Origin: Tautonia sociabilis
Lineage (GTDB): Bacteria; Planctomycetota; Planctomycetia; Isosphaerales; Isosphaeraceae
DNA length: 64,000 bases
Assembly (NCBI RefSeq): GCF_003977685.1
Contig: NZ_RYZH01000019.1
Location: 1 to 64,000 of the forward strand
Direction of reading: 5' to 3'
The notes beneath the pieces were generated by a model. The model did not search any database and was not told the DNA's origin. It saw only the letters and a program-made list of their open reading frames with translations. Below, in pieces: positions 1 to 9,855 of this stretch. Position numbers and translations under genes: made by a program. How positions within the stretch are numbered: the stretch's first letter is position 1; every line of letters begins with the position of its first letter.

Positions 1-529
1 CGGGGGGGCCCTTCGGGGTGCTGGCGATTGTCGCTGTGACCCAGTCCACCACGAAGGTGCCTCCCCTTCCATCGAAACTGTCAACCGGGCCCACCCCCAT
101 TTCGGCTCTCTTTGCGACAGAGCCCGAAACGAACCCAACACGATTACCCTAAGATGTTACAAACAAAAACGATCTGTCAATTCTCCAGAGCGCACCGAGG
201 CGCACCCAACCGCGCACCGCTCCCGATCGACGCCCGGCCTGACCGCCGGCTCCTCCCCCGGGTTCGAGCCCTCGGGACCGGGACCGAGGCCCGCGTACCG
301 GCCCGCGTTCGGCAGCGGAGCGAAGCCAATTCGCCCCCGGAAGCGAAGCAGGACCGATCGACCGAACCCTTAATTCCCGAATGAGTTATCCGCGACGCGC
401 CGGGGTGGTCCGGCGCCTCCTCGGCGAGCGCACCGCAGCGCACCGAGGCCGTCCGATCTGGTATGATCCGAGGCTTCGGAGCCCCGACCTCGACCCGAAC
501 CGTCCCCGACCGACCAAGGCGACCGCGCG
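1..529. other. Left-edge region without a supported gene
   Basis: No reading frame here has convincing protein character. The frames that are open are arginine/proline/serine-rich and look like by-products of high GC. The stretch just before 530 probably holds the promoter and leader of the following gene. No clear promoter, terminator or RNA fold was recognised. Confidence 0.5.
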
Positions 530-3500
530 ATGGCCAACGACCCCGACGACCGCCCCGACAAGCCGACCCCCGAGCCGACCGCCGCCGACGGCCCGCCCGG
601 TGGGCCGTCCGAGGCGACCGCCGCCGAGCCGATCGCGAGCGAGAGCAACCCCGAACCCTCACCCGAACCCGAACCCTCACCCGAACCCGGCACCGGACCC
701 GAACCCGCTCCGGCCCCGGAGCCGGCCCCGGACGAGCCGACCGGCCCGAAGCGTCGGGTGGTGGTCATGATCGCCGACAGCGGCCGTCGCCCGGAGGAGC
801 CGATCGACGAGGCCGAGGCCGCCATCGTCTGGGCGGCCGTCTCGGCCCCCTGGCACCCGGCGATCCTCTCCCGGCTCGACGTGATTCCCGAGGTCGAGGA
901 CGTCGACGCCCCCGGCACCCCGAAGCCCGGCGAGGTCCGGCTGATCGCCGGCCGGGGGGTCGGCCACCTGAACTACGGCGATCGCGACCAGGGCTCGGAG
1001 GTCGGCGTCCCCGTGCTGATGGTCGAGGCCGGCGAGGCCGACCGCGAGGGCCTGGCCCGCCTGATCCTGGAGGCGATCGAGCCCGGCGCCGACCTCGGCC
1101 CGGCCGACGACCCGACCGTCCGCGACTTCTTCGCCCTCGGCTCCGCCCGATGGTGGCTCCGGGACCTGACGATCGGCATGGAGCACGTCGACGTCCTCGA
1201 CGCCGAGAGCCTCACCCGGGAGGCCATCGGCGGCGCCAGGGCCTGGGCCTCCGGCGACGCCGCCGGCGCCGTCAACCGCCTCCGGGCCTCGTTCGAGCTG
1301 CTCACCGAGGCGAGGGAACGCTTCTACCCGGTCGACTCCTTCCTCGTCGACCTCCACCTGCTCGATGCCTCCTCGCCGGCCGGCGCCCTCGCCGACCCCC
1401 TGGCGGCCCGGGCCCCCTTCACCCTGCTCGCTCCGGCCCAGGCGATCGAGGCGATGGCCGAGAAGGATCCCGACGCGATCGCCCGCCTCCGCGTGGCGAT
1501 CGACGAGGGGTGGGCCGACGTGATCGGCGGCCCCTATGCCGAGACGGCCGAGTCCCTTCGGCCGATCGAGACGATCCTCTGGCAGTTCCGGGAGGGGGCC
1601 GCCACCTACCGCCGCCACCTCGACGACCGCACGGTCGAGACCCTCGCCGGCCGCCGGTTCGCCCTGTACCCGGCCCGTCCCCAGGTCGCCAAGCGGTTCG
1701 GCTTCCGCTACGGCCTGCACCTAGCCTTTGACGACGGCACCTTCCCGATCCCCCGGGAATCCAAGCGGTTGTGGGAATCTCCCGAGGGGGCCAACCTCGA
1801 GTCCCTCACGCGCCCCCCGCTCGCCGCCGACAAGGCCGCGACGGCCCTGACCCTCTCCTGGGAGCTGGCGAAGTCGATGCGGGACGACCACGTCGCCACC
1901 CTCGGCCTGGTCCACTGGCCGGATCGGGTGTCCGACTGGTACCTCGACTTCCGCCGGGTGGCCTCGTACTCCCCCGTCCTGGCTCGATGGGCGACGGTTG
2001 GCGACTACTTCCACCTGACCGACCGTCCCTACGAGGTCCTCCGGCCGAAGCTCGACCAGTACGCTCCCCCCTACCTGGAGCAGGCCGTCCGCCGGGGGGA
2101 TCCGAGCCCCATCGGCCGGAGAGCCCGACACGCCCGGCTCCGGGCCCGGCTCGACCGGGCCGACGGCCTCCGGTCCCTTGCCTCGGCCCTCGACTTCGTC
2201 GGGGATCCCCTTCCCAACGAGGATGGCCCCAGCCCCGCCGGCTCCTCCGCCTTCGCCGAGGCGGACCGCCTGCTCGAGACCGGCAAGCTCGACGAGGCTG
2301 AGGCCCGGATCACCGCGATCGAAGCCCGATGGGCCGCCGAGGCCGCCCGCCGGGTCGTCCCCCCGGCCGCCGAGGGGAACGGCGCCGGCTCCGGCTCCGG
2401 GCCGGGGGACCTGGTCCTCAACCCCCTCTCGATCCCCCGACGCACCTCGGTCCTCCTGCCCGAGGCCGACGGGCCGATCCCCGCCGAGGGACCGGTCCGG
2501 ACCTCCCAGTTCACCGCCAGGGGCACCGAGGCGGTCGTCACCCTGGCCGGCTTCGGCTTCGCCTGGCTCCCGAGGAACCGAGCCGGCCGCTCCCCGGCGC
2601 CGGAGGGCCCGTCCGAGACGGTCCAGGCCCGCGGCCGAGTGCTCCGGAACGAGCTGATCTCGGTCGAGTTCGACTCGGCCACCGGGGGCCTCCGCAGCGT
2701 GAAGGCCCCCGGCGAGGGGGAACCCCGGCTCGCCCAGCAACTGGTCATCGCCGGGGTCAGCCAGACCGACAAAAAGGGGCAGACCCGCCACAGCCGGATG
2801 ATCGGCGACTCCTTCGAGATCGAGTACGGCGGGCCGGCCCTGGTCCAGGCGGTCTCCACCGGCCGGATCCTCCACCCGATCGAGGACCGCCCGCTCGCCC
2901 GGTTCCGCCAGCGCTGCCGGCTCTGGAGCGGTCGGCCGGTGCTGGAGCTGGAGATCGAGCTCGACGAGCTGGACGAGGCGTGGCTGGCCTCGATCGCTAC
3001 CGGCCCGGCCTGGTCCCGCTACCTGGCCTGCCGCTGGGCCTGGCCCGACGCCAACGCGACGCTCCGCCGATCGTCGCTGCTCGGCCTGGAGGCCACCACC
3101 GCCGATCGCCCCGAGACGGCCGAGGTGCTGGACATCACCGCCCGACGCCAGCGCACCGCTCTCCTCTTCGGCGGGCTGGCCCACCACCAGCGGCACGGCC
3201 AGCGGATGCTCGACACCCTCCTGCTGGCCGGGAAGGAGTCCGAACGGACCTTCCACCTGGGCATCGCCCTGGACCTGGAGCATCCCTTCCAGGCGGCGCT
3301 GGACCTGCTCTCCCCCCCGGTCGTCGTGCCCACGGCCGGAGGGCCGCCTCGGTCGGGGCCGGTCGGCTGGTTCTTCCTGCTCGACGCCAAGACGGTGGCC
3401 GTCACCCGGGTCGAGCCGGTGCTCATCGAGGGGGAGGGCCGAGGGCTGGCCTTCCACCTGCTGGAGACCGCCGGCAGGTCGGTCCGCTGCAAGCTCCGCC

Positions 3501-3637
3501 TGTTCCGGGAGCCCGTCTCCGCCCGCCAGACCGACTTCCAAGACGAGCGAATCGTCGAGCTCTCGGTCCAGGGAGACGCCGTCCAGCTCGACCTGACCCC
3601 GCACGAACTGGCCCGAGTGGTCGTCACCCTGGGTTGA
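530..3637 (+). CDS. Large glycoside hydrolase family 38-like protein
   Basis: A 1035-residue protein. The first 80 residues are a Pro/Glu/Ala-rich low-complexity tail containing a PEP-type repeat that comes from tandem repeats in the DNA around 645-720. Residues about 85-500 resemble the barrel part of GH38/GH57-type enzymes (for example a YGLHLAFDDGTFPIP stretch). Residues about 700-1030 resemble a GH38 C-terminal beta domain, with a VEFDSATGGLRSVK-type strand and hairpin. I do not see the usual HxHxDxGW metal-binding motif of active alpha-mannosidases, so substrate and activity are uncertain. There is no obvious signal peptide. The ATG at 530 is the only reasonable start. It could also be a family-specific planctomycete protein with only fold-level similarity. 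Confidence 0.5.
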   Translation: MANDPDDRPDKPTPEPTAADGPPGGPSEATAAEPIASESNPEPSPEPEPSPEPGTGPEPAPAPEPAPDEPTGPKRRVVVMIADSGRRPEEPIDEAEAAIVWAAVSAPWHPAILSRLDVIPEVEDVDAPGTPKPGEVRLIAGRGVGHLNYGDRDQGSEVGVPVLMVEAGEADREGLARLILEAIEPGADLGPADDPTVRDFFALGSARWWLRDLTIGMEHVDVLDAESLTREAIGGARAWASGDAAGAVNRLRASFELLTEARERFYPVDSFLVDLHLLDASSPAGALADPLAARAPFTLLAPAQAIEAMAEKDPDAIARLRVAIDEGWADVIGGPYAETAESLRPIETILWQFREGAATYRRHLDDRTVETLAGRRFALYPARPQVAKRFGFRYGLHLAFDDGTFPIPRESKRLWESPEGANLESLTRPPLAADKAATALTLSWELAKSMRDDHVATLGLVHWPDRVSDWYLDFRRVASYSPVLARWATVGDYFHLTDRPYEVLRPKLDQYAPPYLEQAVRRGDPSPIGRRARHARLRARLDRADGLRSLASALDFVGDPLPNEDGPSPAGSSAFAEADRLLETGKLDEAEARITAIEARWAAEAARRVVPPAAEGNGAGSGSGPGDLVLNPLSIPRRTSVLLPEADGPIPAEGPVRTSQFTARGTEAVVTLAGFGFAWLPRNRAGRSPAPEGPSETVQARGRVLRNELISVEFDSATGGLRSVKAPGEGEPRLAQQLVIAGVSQTDKKGQTRHSRMIGDSFEIEYGGPALVQAVSTGRILHPIEDRPLARFRQRCRLWSGRPVLELEIELDELDEAWLASIATGPAWSRYLACRWAWPDANATLRRSSLLGLEATTADRPETAEVLDITARRQRTALLFGGLAHHQRHGQRMLDTLLLAGKESERTFHLGIALDLEHPFQAALDLLSPPVVVPTAGGPPRSGPVGWFFLLDAKTVAVTRVEPVLIEGEGRGLAFHLLETAGRSVRCKLRLFREPVSARQTDFQDERIVELSVQGDAVQLDLTPHELARVVVTLG

Positions 3638-3832
3638 CGGGATCGGGGGGAACGCGAAGATGTGACACCCCCGAGATGACTCCCAATGCCCTCCTCTGGT
3701 GCCGGACGCATCGACATCGGCACCCGAGCCCGAGGGGCTCCGCCACGAGCGTCTCAGGATCGAGCCCCCTCCCGACGTCGGGAGGGTTGCTGACCAGTGA
3801 TCGCCCCATCCCGCGGCACGGAGGCCCGGCGC

Positions 3833-6055
3833 ATGGTTTGCGTTCGAGTGCTGATCTCGGCAATTCTCTCGACGGCCCTGGCGATCCATCCCTCAGCCCT
3901 GGCCTCGGCAACGCAGGCAATCGCTCCGAGTCCCGATCAGCCTGGCAGCGAGGCACCCCCCGCGGCTCCCCTCCCCGACGTGTCCCCTGCCAACAGCGCC
4001 GAGCAAATCGCCCGGCTCTCCGCCTCGATCGCCGAGGACACCCGCCGATTGGAACAGCTCAAGGCCGAACTGGACACCGCCCGGAACGAGGTCGATCGCG
4101 CCAACGCCAGCTTCGAAGAGGCCGACACGAAGCATCGCGAGGCCACCGCCGAACTGGAACGCCGGCGCTTGGCCGAAGAGCCGATCGAGGAACTCCAGAC
4201 CGAGCTCCAGTCGCTGACCACGACCCGAGCCCTGGCCGCCGAACGTCGGGAGCTGGCCGCGACCGCCTGGAAAACCCTGACCGAGCAGATCGCCACCTTG
4301 GAGATGAAGCTCCGACAAAACGATCAAGCCCTCAAGAAGCTGCTCGGGAACGAGGCCGCCACTGCCGCCCCAACCGCCGACGCACCGACGCCGGAGAGAT
4401 CAACAGCTTCACCTCCATCCCCCTCCTCGGAGCCGGGGGCAGTCGAATCCCCCCCGTCCGCCGCGATCGCCCAGGAAGCCGAGTCAATCGAAGCGCCGAC
4501 CAATGAGGCCGCCCTCCCCCCGGCCCCAGCGCCGACCGCGGCCGAGGTGGCCTCCCCCACTCCAGCGCCGACCGGAATTCCAACGCTGCCTGGTCTCCCG
4601 TCCAGCGGCGCGATCACCTCCACGCCAATCCGATTCGGCCCCGATCCAAACGACCCGAAGCTGAAACAAGCCCGGGCCACCGCCCAAAGCCTGGCCGACG
4701 CCGTCGATCGAGCCAAGAACGAAGTCGCCGAGCTCACCGAACGGCTGGGCACCATCGACAAACTCCTCCACCAGGAAGAACAGGCCCGAGACACCGCCCG
4801 CCGCCTCATCGACAATGCCGAGGCCACGGGGGCCGAACTCGCCCGAGAGTTCCAACAAAAGCTCTTCGCCGGCGCCCCCTCCGAGGAGCAGCAGGAGCAG
4901 CACGCCGCGGAACTCCGCGACTTGCAAACAAAGATTCGCGAAAATGAAAAACGACTGATTCAAGCGCGCGGCGAGGCCCGGGAGCACGGAGACGAAATCC
5001 TCCGCCTCCAGTCCGAACGCGGGGATCTGGCCGCTCAATTGCAGCTTGCCCGATGGCGAGCCGAACAGGCCAACGCCCGGCTGGCCGAAGCCGAGTCCGT
5101 CGTGCAGCGACTGGAGAACCCGTTCTCGCCAGAGAATCTTCTCAACTGGCTCTTGGACCACGGCCTCAAGATTCTCGGGATCATCCTGGGCATGCTCCTC
5201 CTTCGGTGGGGCTCGGGCTTGGTCAGCCGGCGGATCGTCACGCTGCTCAGCGCCCGGGGCCAGCGAGGCTCGACCGCCGAGAAAGAACACCGGATCTCGA
5301 CCCTGGTCGGCGTGTTCGACAATGCCGCGAGCGTGGCGATCGTCGTCGGCGGCATCCTCATGGTCTTCCAGGAGGTCGGCGTCCCGGTCGGTCCGCTGCT
5401 GGGCGGGGCGGCGGTCTTCGGCCTGGCGATCGCATTTGGCGCACAAAACCTTATTCGAGACTATTTTTATGGATTCGTTATCTTGCTAGAAAACCAGTAC
5501 AAGCTCAACGATGTGATCAAAATTCGTAATATCGCCGGCCAAGTGGAGGCGATCACGCTCCGAGTCACCGTCCTCCGGGACCTGGAAGGGTGCGTCCACT
5601 TCATCCCCAACGGGGAGATCACCTCGGTCACGAACATGACGCACGGCTGGTCCCGGGCGCTGTTTGAGATCGGCGTCGCCTACAAGGAGAACGTCGACCG
5701 GGTGATGGACGTGATCCTGGAGGTCGGCAAGGAACTGCGCAAGGACCCCCAGTTCCGGATGCTGATGCTCGAGGATCCGACCATGCTCGGGGTCGACGCC
5801 TTCGCCGATTCGGCCGTGATGATCAAATTCTTCATCAAGACGAGGCCCCTGCAGCAGTGGGTCGTCAAGCGGGAGCTGCTCCGACGGCTGAAGAACCGCT
5901 TCGACGAGCTGGGGATCGAAATCCCGTTCCCGCATCGGACCGTCTACCACGTCCACCCCGAGGGCCACACCCGAGAGCTGGCCGACTCCCACCTGTCGGG
6001 AGACGAGGTGATCGTCGCCGGACGGGCGGGGCCGGGAGCGTCGGTCGGGAGGTAG
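3833..6055 (+). CDS. Large MscS-family mechanosensitive ion channel
   Basis: A protein of about 740 residues that gates in response to membrane tension. The open frame extends up to a GTG at 3797, but the ATG at 3833 begins a clean signal peptide (MVCVRVLISAILSTALA, probable cleavage near ASA), so it is preferred. Then come long charged coiled-coil segments (about residues 40-150 and 270-430) separated by a Pro/Ala/Ser-rich linker. Transmembrane helices follow (about 445-545, with LGIILGMLLLRWG and VAIVVGGILMVF). The core MscS domain comes next, marked by the pore/beta transition FGLAIAFGAQNLIRDY and LLENQYKLNDVIKI. The long periplasmic N-terminus recalls MscK/YbiO-type large channels. The C-terminal region has the alpha/beta cytoplasmic vestibule, ending in the PFPHRTVYH stretch typical of the family. 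Confidence 0.9.
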   Translation: MVCVRVLISAILSTALAIHPSALASATQAIAPSPDQPGSEAPPAAPLPDVSPANSAEQIARLSASIAEDTRRLEQLKAELDTARNEVDRANASFEEADTKHREATAELERRRLAEEPIEELQTELQSLTTTRALAAERRELAATAWKTLTEQIATLEMKLRQNDQALKKLLGNEAATAAPTADAPTPERSTASPPSPSSEPGAVESPPSAAIAQEAESIEAPTNEAALPPAPAPTAAEVASPTPAPTGIPTLPGLPSSGAITSTPIRFGPDPNDPKLKQARATAQSLADAVDRAKNEVAELTERLGTIDKLLHQEEQARDTARRLIDNAEATGAELAREFQQKLFAGAPSEEQQEQHAAELRDLQTKIRENEKRLIQARGEAREHGDEILRLQSERGDLAAQLQLARWRAEQANARLAEAESVVQRLENPFSPENLLNWLLDHGLKILGIILGMLLLRWGSGLVSRRIVTLLSARGQRGSTAEKEHRISTLVGVFDNAASVAIVVGGILMVFQEVGVPVGPLLGGAAVFGLAIAFGAQNLIRDYFYGFVILLENQYKLNDVIKIRNIAGQVEAITLRVTVLRDLEGCVHFIPNGEITSVTNMTHGWSRALFEIGVAYKENVDRVMDVILEVGKELRKDPQFRMLMLEDPTMLGVDAFADSAVMIKFFIKTRPLQQWVVKRELLRRLKNRFDELGIEIPFPHRTVYHVHPEGHTRELADSHLSGDEVIVAGRAGPGASVGR

Positions 6056-6169
6056 CCGGGGCCGTTCGCGCGCGGGGGCGCGGTCGCGTACAATGCCGGG
6101 CGGCGCGGGCCGACCCGGACGCGCGGCCCGACCCCACCGATCCGAGACATCCCCCAGGGAGCACGCACC

Positions 6170-6733
6170 GTGAACCGCTCGATCCGACGCTCGATCGCCG
6201 TGATCGGCCTGTCGCTGGCCCTTGCCCCGGTCGTCGCCGCCCAGGAGACGAAGACGGAGCAGGAGACTCAGAAGGTCGAGGCCGGCGGTCTGACCTTCCA
6301 GGTCCCCTCGTCGTGGAAGGTCAACCGGCCGACCAACCAGATGCGGCTGGTGGAGATCGAGGTCCCGCCCGCCGAGGGGGACGACAAACCCGGCGAGCTG
6401 GTCCTCTTCGCCTTCCCCGGCGGCGCGGGCACCGTCCAGGCGAACGTGCAGCGCTGGCGCGCCCAGTTCGTCGACGAGCAGGGCAGGAACCCGGAGGTTG
6501 AGACCGAGACGATCAAGGCCAACGGTGCCGAGATCACCCTGGTGGAGACCGCCGGCCGCTACGTCACCCAGATCCCCCGGCCGGTGGACGAGCCGGGCTT
6601 CCGACTGCTGGGGGGCATCTACCCGACCCGGCAGGTCGGCTACTTCTTCAAGCTCGTCGGACCCGACGCGACCATCACCGCGGCGCGCCCGGCCTTCAAG
6701 GCGATGCTCGAATCGATGACCACGTCCCGCTAA
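6170..6733 (+). CDS. Small secreted protein of unknown function
   Basis: A 187-residue protein starting at GTG 6170, with AGGGAG about 8 bases upstream. The N-terminus is a signal peptide (NRSIRRSIAVIGLSLALAPVVAAQ) with probable cleavage after VVAAQ or just before it. The mature part starts with a strand-rich segment (GLTFQVPSSWKV) resembling the PsbP/'photosystem-like' or DUF1795-type folds seen in many secreted bacterial proteins that begin 'F-x-x-P-x-x-W'. No catalytic motif is visible. It is about 110 bases after the mechanosensitive channel on the same strand and may be co-transcribed with it. Function is not assigned. Confidence 0.75.
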   Translation: MNRSIRRSIAVIGLSLALAPVVAAQETKTEQETQKVEAGGLTFQVPSSWKVNRPTNQMRLVEIEVPPAEGDDKPGELVLFAFPGGAGTVQANVQRWRAQFVDEQGRNPEVETETIKANGAEITLVETAGRYVTQIPRPVDEPGFRLLGGIYPTRQVGYFFKLVGPDATITAARPAFKAMLESMTTSR

Positions 6734-6873
6734 TCCGCCGGCTCGCCCATCGCCCCCCTCGCCGGCCGGGTCATCCCCATCGGCCGGCAGGGGAGGCGCC
6801 GCCGTTCCCTCGCCGATCGGGGAGGGATTCGCCCGATCGCCCGCCCCGGAGACCGACACCCGAGACCGAACCC

Positions 6874-7746
6874 ATGCCCACCGACCAGCCCCTCGTCTCG
6901 ACCGATTGGCTCGCCGAGCACCTGGAGGACCCCCGCGTCCGGGTGCTGGATATCCGGGGATACGTGAGCACTCGTCCAGTCGGACCGGGGGAGGAAGAGG
7001 CGACCTACCGGGGGGCGCCGGAGGAATTCGAGGCCGGGCACATCCCCGGCGCCGCCTTCGTCGACTGGACCCGGGACATCGTCGACCCGGACAATCCCGT
7101 TCCCGCTCAGGTCGCTCCTCCTTCCCGGTTCTCGGCGGCGATGGAGGCCCGAGGGGTGGGAGACGAGTCCCATGTGATCGCGGTCGACCACCTGGGGGGG
7201 CAGTTCGCCACCCGGCTCTGGTGGGTCCTGCGGTCGTATGGCCATGACGCGGTGAGCGTGCTCGACGGCGGGTTCCACCGCTGGGTCGAGGAGGGCCGGC
7301 CGGTCGAGGAGGGGGCGGCCCGGATCCCCCCCGGAGCGGTCACCTTCTCCCCGAACCCGAGGGAGGCGATGTGGGTGACGGCCGCCGAACTGGCGGCGAT
7401 GCTCGGCAGCCCGGCCCAGATCCTCGACGCCCGGGATGCCGCCCAGTTCTCGGGGACGAAGCGGCGAGGCCCCCGGGGCGGCCACGTCCCCGGCGCGATC
7501 AACCTGCCTCGGGAGCTCTTCTTCGCCGAGGGGGGCGGATTCCTCGATCCCGACTCGGTGCGAGATCTCCTGGCCTCGGTCAATCTCGACCCGAAACGTC
7601 CGATCGTCACCTACTGCAACGGCGGGGTGGCGGCCACGGTGCTGGCCTTCCAACTGCACCGGCTCGGCTTCGAGAACGTGGCCGTCTACGACGGGTCTTG
7701 GAACGAGTGGGGGCCCCGCCTCGACCTGCCCTGCGAGTCCTCCTGA
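6874..7746 (+). CDS. Two-domain sulfurtransferase (rhodanese family)
   Basis: A 290-residue protein with the tandem rhodanese fold of thiosulfate/3-mercaptopyruvate sulfurtransferases. The inactive N-terminal domain (about 1-135) includes VRVLDIRG and GHIPGAAFVDW. The catalytic C-terminal domain (about 160-290) includes ILDARDAAQFSG, GHVPGAINLP and the active-site loop TYCNGGVAA, with Cys at about residue 248. The loop CNGGVAA differs from CGTGVTA of 3-mercaptopyruvate enzymes and CRKGVTA of classical rhodanese, so the sulfur donor cannot be named. No signal peptide is seen, so it is probably cytoplasmic. No operon partner is evident. Confidence 0.88.
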   Translation: MPTDQPLVSTDWLAEHLEDPRVRVLDIRGYVSTRPVGPGEEEATYRGAPEEFEAGHIPGAAFVDWTRDIVDPDNPVPAQVAPPSRFSAAMEARGVGDESHVIAVDHLGGQFATRLWWVLRSYGHDAVSVLDGGFHRWVEEGRPVEEGAARIPPGAVTFSPNPREAMWVTAAELAAMLGSPAQILDARDAAQFSGTKRRGPRGGHVPGAINLPRELFFAEGGGFLDPDSVRDLLASVNLDPKRPIVTYCNGGVAATVLAFQLHRLGFENVAVYDGSWNEWGPRLDLPCESS

Positions 7747-7925
7747 ATCACCAGACCGCCTCGGGGAGTCGACGGCGGACCGGACGCGAGTGGGGAGCCC
7801 CCGGCCGAGCTCCCGCGCCAAGCTTGCGGATTGACACGTGCGCCTCCATGATGTTCAACATGTCCCGTGCGAGGGGTGTTGCCCATCCGTTGAACCATCC
7901 GATCGGTGACGCCGAGGAGGCCATC

Positions 7926-8429
7926 GTGTCGCGACTATCCGCCGTCCCTCCCAGGAAGCGATGGCTCCCCGGTGCGTTCGCGATCGCGGTCGCGCTGGCT
8001 GCAGCCACAGTGTCGGGCTGCGGGGGAGATCCGACCAAGCCGAAGCTCGGCCGGGTGTCCGGGTCGGTGACCTACAACGGGGCCCCCGTGACCAAGGGGG
8101 TCGTGACCTTCGTCCCCTCAGGGGGCGCCGGGGCTCAAACCGGCCAGCCGGCCACGGGGGAGATCGGCTCGGACGGCTCGTTCCGCCTGACAACCTTCGA
8201 ATCAGGGGACGGCGCCGTGGTAGGAGATCACGTCGTCCTCGTCCAGTCGGTGGAAATGGACCCCTCGATCGAGGGGGGCAGCATGCCGATCCCCGACGCG
8301 CGGGGCAACCTCCCCATCCAGCCGCCGAAGCACCTCGTCCCTGAGAAATACTCCCAGACGGAGACCTCCCCGCTTCGGTTCACGGTCAAGGAGGGGAGCA
8401 ACACGTTCGAGATCGAATTAACGGACTAA
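7926..8429 (+). CDS. Small lipoprotein with a carboxypeptidase-regulatory-like beta domain
   Basis: The GTG at 7926 is chosen because GAGGAGG lies 5 bases upstream. The longer open frame back to 7371 overlaps the rhodanese gene in another phase. The product is about 167 residues with a basic N-terminus, a hydrophobic core and a lipobox (ATVSGC), so it is exported and lipid-anchored. The mature part begins GRVSGSVTYNGAPVTKGVVTF, the signature of the transthyretin-like/carboxypeptidase regulatory-like beta-sandwich found in very many small planctomycete lipoproteins, often near DUF1559 genes. The function of that family is unknown. It may be structural or periplasmic binding. Confidence 0.8.
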   Translation: MSRLSAVPPRKRWLPGAFAIAVALAAATVSGCGGDPTKPKLGRVSGSVTYNGAPVTKGVVTFVPSGGAGAQTGQPATGEIGSDGSFRLTTFESGDGAVVGDHVVLVQSVEMDPSIEGGSMPIPDARGNLPIQPPKHLVPEKYSQTETSPLRFTVKEGSNTFEIELTD

Positions 8430-8465
8430 ACACCGTTCAATCGATTCCACCGCTCGCCTTCCGAA

Positions 8466-8497
8466 CCCTCGGCTCGGCCCCGGTCGTCGGCCGAGGG
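8466..8497. terminator. Possible bidirectional hairpin between convergent genes
   Basis: Arms CCCTCGGC and GCCGAGGG separated by a 16-base loop, lying between the lipoprotein gene (plus strand) and the TPR gene (minus strand), which converge here. There is no T-run, so this is a GC hairpin only. Confidence 0.4.
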
Positions 8498-8523
8498 ATC
8501 GGGAGGCTCGGGAACGGCCGGGG

Positions 8524-9792
8524 TCAGCGTCGCAGCTCGGCCAAGAGGGATCGGGCGTCGGAGTGGTTGGGGTCGCAGGAAAGGGCGGCGCGGTACCAGG
8601 AGGCGGCGAGCTGGGGCTTGCCCAGTTGCTCGCAGAGGAGGCCGAGGCGGCAGCGGACGTCAGGGTCGAGGGGGCGGGCGGCGGCCTCGGCGTTGAGGGA
8701 GGACATCGCGAGAAGGGCCTGCTTCAACTCGTCGGCCCGTCGAGCATCGCGGTCGGCTTCATCGAGGCGGCCGAGGGTGCGGAGAAAGGTGGCGCGCTGA
8801 ACATAGCGGCGGAAGTCAAAGGGCGCGGAGGCCACCGCGAGATCGAACCAGCCCTCGGCCTCGTCGTTCCGACCCTCGGCCTGGGCGAGCAAGCCGGCGA
8901 GGGCGAACAGCTCGGGGTGCTCCAGGCGATGGGATCGGGCCTCGTCAAGGATGGAGGCGGTCGCTGACCGATCGCCCCGCTCCCAGGAGATGCGGGCGAG
9001 CAACGCGAGGCGATCGGCCTCGGGGACCCGGCCTCGGCAGGCGTCGAGCTGGTCGAGGGCCTCGGAGTAGGCTCCCTGCCGGGCGAGAAGATCGGCCAAC
9101 TCGAGGCGGACGGCTGGCTGGTGAGGGTCGATCCCCAGGCTGGTGCGGTAGGCGGAGACGGCCTCGATCATGGCCTGCTCGCCGGCATCGGGGAGTTCCA
9201 TGCGAACCAGCCCGAGGGTGCGCCAGGCGGCCGAGTCGCCAGGGAGGACCCGGGTCAGGTCCTGGAGGGCCTGGAGGACCGTCTCCAGGTCGCCGAGATC
9301 GTAGGAGGCGGCGGCCAGCGATCGGAGGCAGTCCGGATCGTCAGGCCGGCGCCGGAGCGAGCGGCGGAACCAGGCGATGGCGTCGGGGAGGTTTCCGGTT
9401 GCGCGAAGGACCTCCCCCTTGAGGAAGGCGACCTCGGCGCCGAGCGGCCCGCCCTCGGGGATGCGGTCGAGGGGGCCAATGGCATCGCCGGGACGGCCTC
9501 TCATCAGGGCGACTCGAGCCCTCAGGAGCAGGGCGCGGTCCTCGGTTCTCGGGTCGGCCTCGGGCACGGCGAGCCAGGCGGCGGCCGACTCCGGCCGGCC
9601 GTCCTCCAGGAACCGAAGGGCGCGCTCAAGATGGCGATCGGCCCGACCGTCCCACCACCACCAACCTCCTCCGGCGACCAGGGCCAGCGCGACGGCTGCG
9701 ACCCCGGCCGCCCTCGCCCAGCCGGAGGGCCGCGACGCTCCCGAGGCCCGGTGGCCTCCGGGATCAGTGGACATGTCGGGAGGAATATTCAC
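8524..9792 (-). CDS. Membrane-anchored tetratricopeptide repeat protein
   Basis: A 422-residue protein with one N-terminal membrane span (about 28-48, ending in GGGWWWWDG) and the rest made of TPR helices. Recognisable repeat signatures include ALRFLEDGRPESAAAWL, AIAWFRRSLRRRPDDPDCL, LRSLAAASYDLGDLETVL and ASWYRAALSCDPNHSDA. The start is probably GTG at 9792, with GGAAGGGG just upstream; an ATG lies 18 bases further in. The TPR array probably faces the periplasm or cytoplasm as a protein-interaction scaffold, but the partner is unknown. It is transcribed divergently from the DUF1559 gene at 10001 across a region with three regularly spaced repeats. Confidence 0.82.
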   Translation of the reverse strand: MNIPPDMSTDPGGHRASGASRPSGWARAAGVAAVALALVAGGGWWWWDGRADRHLERALRFLEDGRPESAAAWLAVPEADPRTEDRALLLRARVALMRGRPGDAIGPLDRIPEGGPLGAEVAFLKGEVLRATGNLPDAIAWFRRSLRRRPDDPDCLRSLAAASYDLGDLETVLQALQDLTRVLPGDSAAWRTLGLVRMELPDAGEQAMIEAVSAYRTSLGIDPHQPAVRLELADLLARQGAYSEALDQLDACRGRVPEADRLALLARISWERGDRSATASILDEARSHRLEHPELFALAGLLAQAEGRNDEAEGWFDLAVASAPFDFRRYVQRATFLRTLGRLDEADRDARRADELKQALLAMSSLNAEAAARPLDPDVRCRLGLLCEQLGKPQLAASWYRAALSCDPNHSDARSLLAELRR

Positions 9793-9855
9793 GACCCCTT
9801 CCCGAGGTTCTTGATTTGTTTGACATACCCATGCAATATATGGAAACCCTCATGC

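Noticed and set aside
250..270. T-arm-like GGGTTCGAGCCC, possible tRNA end
   Set aside because: No acceptor, D-arm or anticodon arm could be fitted upstream; probably chance in GC-rich DNA.
1721..3889. Long minus-strand open frame of 722 codons opposite the GH38-like gene
   Set aside because: Asp/Gly/Glu/Leu-biased composition typical of the antisense of a high-GC gene; the plus strand reads as a real protein.
2329..4506. 725-codon plus-strand frame linking the first two genes
   Set aside because: Arg/Pro-rich, overlaps two genes in another phase, no motif.
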